A stretch of DNA of 64,000 nt from Brevundimonas denitrificans (GTDB lineage Bacteria > Pseudomonadota > Alphaproteobacteria > Caulobacterales > Caulobacteraceae), in NCBI RefSeq assembly GCF_030160755.1, contig NZ_BSOY01000001.1:1-64000 (forward strand), given 5' to 3'. Shown in pieces: positions 60,560 through 64,000 of the stretch. How positions within the stretch are numbered: the stretch's first letter is position 1; each line of letters starts with the position of its first letter. Below the pieces are notes generated by a model. It saw nothing but the letters and a program-made list of their open reading frames with translations. It was not told where the DNA came from and ran no database searches. A program made the position numbers and the translations under genes.

Positions 60560-62278
60560 ATGGCGATTCCCGCCCTTAACCCTTCGGCAAACGGTTTCGG
60601 TCCAATGTTCATCGGTCCGAGTGGAGTAACGGCCGACATGCCGACCATCGAAGTCCTGACCGAACGCGCCGAGGCGGTGTCGCCCCAGACGCAGGGGAGC
60701 GACGTCTTCTCGCGCTTCGAGCGCGAACCCGACACTTTGGTGATCCCGGTCGTCGAGAACGGACGGCCCGTGGGTCTGGTCGAACGCAATGCCTTCCTGC
60801 TGAAAATCGCCAGCGCCTTCGGCCACGCCCAGTACGCCAACCGTCCGATCCTGCATGTCATGGATCCGGAACCGGCGGTGGTCGAGGCCGGCGTCAACAT
60901 CGACACCTTCTGCGACATCCTGCTGAAAGGCGGTCCGGCCGCCCTGATGCGGGGCTTCATCGTCACCCGCGAGGGGCTCTATCATGGCGTCGGCACGGCC
61001 GGCTCCCTGCTGCAGGCCGTCAACGAGCTCCAGCGTCAACAGAACCTCGAGCTGGCGGAACAGGCCCGCATCCTGACCGACACCCGGACCCAGGCCCTCG
61101 CCTCGGCCCGCTCGAAGAGCCAGTTCCTGACCATCATGAGTCATGAGCTGCGCACGCCGATGAACGGCGTGCTGGCGGTGGCTGAACTGCTTCGCCGCCA
61201 GCCTCTGAACGCCCAGTCCCACGCTCACATCAACACCATCGTGGAGTCGTCCGAGACCCTGCTGCGCATTCTCCAGGACGCCCTTGACCTGTCACGCGCC
61301 GAAGCCGGCGAACTGGAGCTCCATCCGACGGCCACGCCCCTGCGCGCCCTGATGGACGACGTCCAGGCGGCCTGGGCTCCCCGGGCCTCCCAGGACAATG
61401 TGACCCTGATGGTGAGCTATGAGGGCGACACCGAACTGGCCGCCGTAGTCGATGGCGCGCGGGTGACCCAGCTGTTCAACAACCTGATCGGCAACGCGCT
61501 CAACTTCGCTCGCAACGGCGTGGTCGAGGCCGGTCTGAAAGCCGTCGCCGACGGCGACCGCATCCGCCTGGAAGCCCGTGTCCGCGACGACGGCGCCGGT
61601 ATCGACGCCGATCGCATCGACGCGATCTTCGAGCCCTTCGTGCACGGCTCGGGTCAGGACGGCGCGGGTCTCGGCCTGGCCATCTGCCGCCAGATCATCG
61701 ACCGGATGGGCGGCCGCATCTGGGCCGAGAACAATCCGGGCCGCGGCGCGACCTTCGCCTTCGACCTGGACGTCGAACGGACCCAGGTCGAGGCCGCCGC
61801 GACCTCCAATGTCGAGAGCCTTGGCGGCGACGGCGATCTCGCGCGCAATCCCCATATTCTGATCGTCGACGACAACGCCACCAACCGCGTGGTGGCCCAG
61901 GCCCTGTGCGAGATGTTCGGCTGCACCTCCGAAACTGCGGAGGACGGCGTCGAAGCCCTTGAGGCCGTGCAGGAGCGCCGCTTCGACCTGATCCTGATGG
62001 ACATCAAGATGCCGCGCATGGACGGCGTCCAGGCGACCCAGGCGATCCGCGCCCTGCCCGGCCCGGCGCGCGACATCCCCATCGTCGCCCTGACCGCCAA
62101 CGCCGATCCCGATGATGCGAAGAAATATCTCACCATCGGCATGGCCGCCGTCGTCGAGAAGCCGATCAAGCCGGAACGGCTGCGCATGGCCATGAACCTC
62201 GCGCTGGAACAGGCCGCTGCGGCCGCCGACGTCGAGATCGCTCCGGAGCGCCAGCGCAAGGGTCGCTCGGCGGCCTGA
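60560..62278 (+). CDS. Soluble hybrid histidine kinase with N-terminal CBS pair and C-terminal receiver
   Basis: A 572-residue signalling protein without membrane segments. A CBS-like pair (about residues 30-150: [20 protein letters not shown] and [16 protein letters not shown]) is followed by a coiled coil, a HisKA domain with the phospho-acceptor H195 in [11 protein letters not shown], an ATPase domain with [24 protein letters not shown] and [11 protein letters not shown], and a receiver with D481 in [13 protein letters not shown]. The CBS domains may bind adenine nucleotides and thus sense energy or other ligands. Start ATG at 60560; one at 60638 (MPTIEVL) is also possible. Partner unknown. 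Confidence 0.9.
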   Translation: MAIPALNPSANGFGPMFIGPSGVTADMPTIEVLTERAEAVSPQTQGSDVFSRFEREPDTLVIPVVENGRPVGLVERNAFLLKIASAFGHAQYANRPILHVMDPEPAVVEAGVNIDTFCDILLKGGPAALMRGFIVTREGLYHGVGTAGSLLQAVNELQRQQNLELAEQARILTDTRTQALASARSKSQFLTIMSHELRTPMNGVLAVAELLRRQPLNAQSHAHINTIVESSETLLRILQDALDLSRAEAGELELHPTATPLRALMDDVQAAWAPRASQDNVTLMVSYEGDTELAAVVDGARVTQLFNNLIGNALNFARNGVVEAGLKAVADGDRIRLEARVRDDGAGIDADRIDAIFEPFVHGSGQDGAGLGLAICRQIIDRMGGRIWAENNPGRGATFAFDLDVERTQVEAAATSNVESLGGDGDLARNPHILIVDDNATNRVVAQALCEMFGCTSETAEDGVEALEAVQERRFDLILMDIKMPRMDGVQATQAIRALPGPARDIPIVALTANADPDDAKKYLTIGMAAVVEKPIKPERLRMAMNLALEQAAAAADVEIAPERQRKGRSAA

Positions 62279-62338
62279 AGCTCCCGTTGAGGACGGGGCG
62301 CCCTTGCGCTCCTGTCCCGACGGACCGAGAAGCGGACG

Positions 62339-62812
62339 ATGCAGTCTCCGATCCTCGACCTTCTTCCCCAGCTGGCCGCCGGCGCGGCCCATACTCATGC
62401 GCTGGGCTTCGTCTATGACAGTGTCGACGGCGATCGGGTCCGAATCCGTGCGCCATGGCGCGAGGACCTTGTCGGCGATCCGGACACCGGCGTGCTGTCG
62501 GGCGGTCTGGTCACCACCCTGCTGGATCATGTCGGGGGGCTGGCGGTGTGGATCGCCCTCGGGCGTTTCGAATCGATCGCGACGCTGGATCTGCGCGTCG
62601 ACTATATGCGGGCGGCCGAGGCGCGGCGCGATCTGGTCGCGGAGGCGCGCTGCTACCACCTGACCCGGTCGGTCGCCTTCGTTCGGGCCTGGGCCTTCGA
62701 GGACAGTCCCGACGACCCCGTCGCCGCGGCCCAGAGCGCCTATATGCTGTCCTCGAGCCGCAGCCGTGGGCTCGGCGCCAATCTCAGGATCGCCCCGGAG
62801 GCGGGTCGATGA
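62339..62812 (+). CDS. PaaI-family (hotdog) thioesterase, copy 1
   Basis: A 157-residue hotdog-fold acyl-CoA thioesterase. The catalytic region has DTGVLSGGLVTTLLDHVGGL and the ATLDLRVDYMRAAEARRDL strand. The start ATG follows the hybrid kinase by 60 bases. The second thioesterase gene overlaps its end by four bases, so the two are coupled. Substrates unknown. Confidence 0.9.
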   Translation: MQSPILDLLPQLAAGAAHTHALGFVYDSVDGDRVRIRAPWREDLVGDPDTGVLSGGLVTTLLDHVGGLAVWIALGRFESIATLDLRVDYMRAAEARRDLVAEARCYHLTRSVAFVRAWAFEDSPDDPVAAAQSAYMLSSSRSRGLGANLRIAPEAGR

Positions 62813-63207
62813 GCGACCTGCTGGACCGCCTGCCCTACGCCCGGTTTCTGGGCCTGACGACCGCGAGCGAGGGGCAGATCCTGACCGTCACCATGCCGTT
62901 CGACCAGAAGCTGATCGGCAACCCGATCCTGCCGGCCCTGCACGGCGGATCGACCGCCGCCTTGCTCGAGCTGACGGCCGTCGCCCAGGTCGCCGCGCTG
63001 TATCCCCGGTTGCGGCTGCCGAGACCGATCAATGTCACCGTGGCCTATCTACGCTCGGGTCGCCCGGTCGACGTCCATGCCCGCGCGCGGATCAGCAAGG
63101 CCGGACGCACCGTGGCCCACGTTCTGGCCGAGGCCTGGCAGGACGACGAGGCGCAGCCCATCGCCGCCCTCACCGCGCATTTCCTGATGGCCGAAGACGA
63201 CCTTTAG
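62809..63207 (+). CDS. PaaI-family (hotdog) thioesterase, copy 2
   Basis: A 132-residue hotdog-fold protein, diverged from copy 1. Core: GNPILPALHGGSTAALLELT (helix with active-site region), INVTVAYLRSGRPVDVHARA and GRTVAHVLAEAWQDDE. The ATG overlaps the stop of copy 1 (ATGA). Two coupled thioesterase genes suggest a heteromeric complex or related substrates. Confidence 0.9.
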   Translation: MSDLLDRLPYARFLGLTTASEGQILTVTMPFDQKLIGNPILPALHGGSTAALLELTAVAQVAALYPRLRLPRPINVTVAYLRSGRPVDVHARARISKAGRTVAHVLAEAWQDDEAQPIAALTAHFLMAEDDL

Positions 63208-63238
63208 TTGTTTTTGAGCGCAGCCTATGCTGGTATTT

Positions 63239-63261
63239 CTCCGTGACGCGAGGTCACGGAG
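63239..63261. repeat. Perfect 9-bp hairpin just upstream of an unknown gene
   Basis: Arms CTCCGTGAC (63239-63247) and GTCACGGAG (63253-63261) flank a loop GCGAG. The right arm abuts the likely ribosome-binding site GAGG (63261-63264) of the gene at 63271. It could end the thioesterase operon, bind a regulator, or hide the ribosome-binding site. Confidence 0.6.
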
Positions 63262-63270
63262 AGGATCAAC

Positions 63271-63660
63271 ATGACCAGACTATCCGTTGGTGAAGCTCTA
63301 GCCGCCCGCCTCTACGCCGCCGAAACCGCGATCGACCAGGCCCTGATCGAAACCGCGACCCTGGCGGCGGCCCTGCCCGCAGCGCGGGCCGACGCGTGGG
63401 TGTCCGCCGTGACGGGCCAGCGAGCATTTGCAGGAACGGCGGCCACCATTAGCGCCCTGGCGGACGCGCGGGCCCACATCGTCCAGACCCACAACACCCT
63501 GACAGCCCTCGCCCGCAAGCTGGGGCTGGAAGCCCTGGCCGTCGGGCCGATGGACAAGCCGGGCGACGGCCCGCCGATCGGCGGTGGAGGCGGCGACGGC
63601 GCCGGGATCGGGCCGGACATGGTGAACAAATCACTACCAGGCGAGGCGGCGATATGTTAA
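63271..63660 (+). CDS. Helical protein of unknown function, tandem paralogue 1
   Basis: A 129-residue protein, mostly helical and Ala-rich: LYAAETAIDQALIETATLAA, WVSAVTGQRAFAGTAATISA and LADARAHIVQTHNTLTALAR, then a Gly-rich tail (GGGGGDGAGIG). It aligns without gaps over about 90 residues to the next gene. No family recognised; no signal peptide. The ATG at 63271 has GAGG six bases upstream. Confidence 0.75.
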   Translation: MTRLSVGEALAARLYAAETAIDQALIETATLAAALPAARADAWVSAVTGQRAFAGTAATISALADARAHIVQTHNTLTALARKLGLEALAVGPMDKPGDGPPIGGGGGDGAGIGPDMVNKSLPGEAAIC

Positions 63661-63693
63661 CGGGTTGTTCACTAGTTTCAGTGGGAGCCATTC

Positions 63694-64000
63694 ATGACCA
63701 GGACGGAAATCATCGCCAGCGTCGCTGACGATCTGTACGCGTCCGAGCAAGCGCTCGACGCCGCCATCGCTCGCGCCACCACCTTGGTGCAGTCGATGAT
63801 CGCCTCGCGCGCCAGCCTGAACGTTTCGGCCGTCGCCGGCGCTGAAGCGCAGGCCAAGGCTCTCGAGGCCATCGCCAGCCTCGGCGTCGCCCGTCAGGCC
63901 ATGGTCGCCTGCCACGAACAACTGGCGAAGGATCACCGCCGTCTGGGCTTCGGTGCCTTCGCCGGTCCGTTCGAGGACAAGCCCGAGAAGCCGCCGACCA
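63694..64000 (+). CDS. Helical protein of unknown function, tandem paralogue 2 (cut by right edge)
   Basis: At least 102 residues, continuing beyond the window. SVADDLYASEQALDAAIARA, LVQSMIASRASLNVSAVAGA and LGVARQAMVACHEQLAKDHR align with paralogue 1, including the shared (V)SAV(T/A)G block. A GGGAG ribosome-binding site precedes the ATG. The two genes lie 33 bases apart, which points to a local duplication. Confidence 0.75.
   Translation, partial: MTRTEIIASVADDLYASEQALDAAIARATTLVQSMIASRASLNVSAVAGAEAQAKALEAIASLGVARQAMVACHEQLAKDHRRLGFGAFAGPFEDKPEKPPT

Overview
The window looks like ordinary chromosome from a GC-rich alphaproteobacterium of the Caulobacterales, most likely Brevundimonas or a close relative. 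The signs are the lepB-rnc-era order, a circularly permuted (two-piece) tmRNA gene with an alphaproteobacterial SspB gene beside it, a bpt aminoacyl-transferase, MotB, and many four-base ATGA or TGATG gene overlaps. This is inferred from gene content; no 16S rRNA gene is present. I see no prophage, insertion sequence, CRISPR array or rRNA operon. Nearly all long unlabelled reading frames are shadows of genes on the other strand.

Layout. 1-2.7 kb: lepB-rnc-era (protein export, RNA processing, ribosome assembly), with lepB cut by the left edge and carrying a His/Asp-rich N-terminal extension. 2.7-10 kb: an insertion-like stretch with a serine hydrolase, a CoA-transferase, and an ArsR-led minus-strand cluster (three SRPBCC proteins, VOC, DoxX-like, RibD-type reductase) facing a tandem NTF2-like secreted protein. 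10-16.3 kb: recO, parC, lemA, an M48 protease and bpt. 16.4-23.6 kb: motB, flavin reductase, a 3-hydroxyisobutyrate-type dehydrogenase, two proteases, a GNAT protein and a lone receiver. 23.8-24.1 kb: tRNA-Gln and tRNA-Pro. 24.2-31.6 kb: ilvC, DUF924, the thymidylate/folate group thyA-mazG-folA-ybjQ, an old yellow enzyme, mrp and miaA. 32.1-33.1 kb: the two-piece tmRNA followed by sspB, so the tagging RNA and the tag-recognising adaptor are neighbours. 33.1-42.7 kb: a C13 peptidase, GFA protein, RusA-like nuclease, periplasmic cyclophilin, fumC, ccdAB with an ATPase, several small proteins, coq4 and a SIMPL protein. 42.8-54.3 kb: uvrD, an O-antigen-ligase-like protein, parE, a MATE transporter, a glycosyltransferase and an SPFH protein. 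54.5-58.2 kb: a large autotransporter, tRNA-Val and a small lipoprotein. 58.2-64 kb: the queuosine genes queC-queE-queD, a soluble CBS-histidine kinase-receiver hybrid, two thioesterases, and two tandem paralogues of unknown function, the second cut by the right edge.

Parts that work together: parC and parE (topoisomerase IV, 36 kb apart); tmRNA and SspB (ribosome rescue and ClpXP delivery); thyA and folA (dTMP synthesis and folate recycling); queC/E/D (preQ0 pathway); lemA with the M48 protease; and recO, uvrD and rusA (DNA repair). No large undescribed system stands out. The points most worth a second look are the His-rich LepB tail, the QueD that lacks its usual catalytic cysteine, the cyclophilin with no canonical start codon for its signal peptide, the tmRNA-sspB pair, and the tandem unknown family at the right edge.
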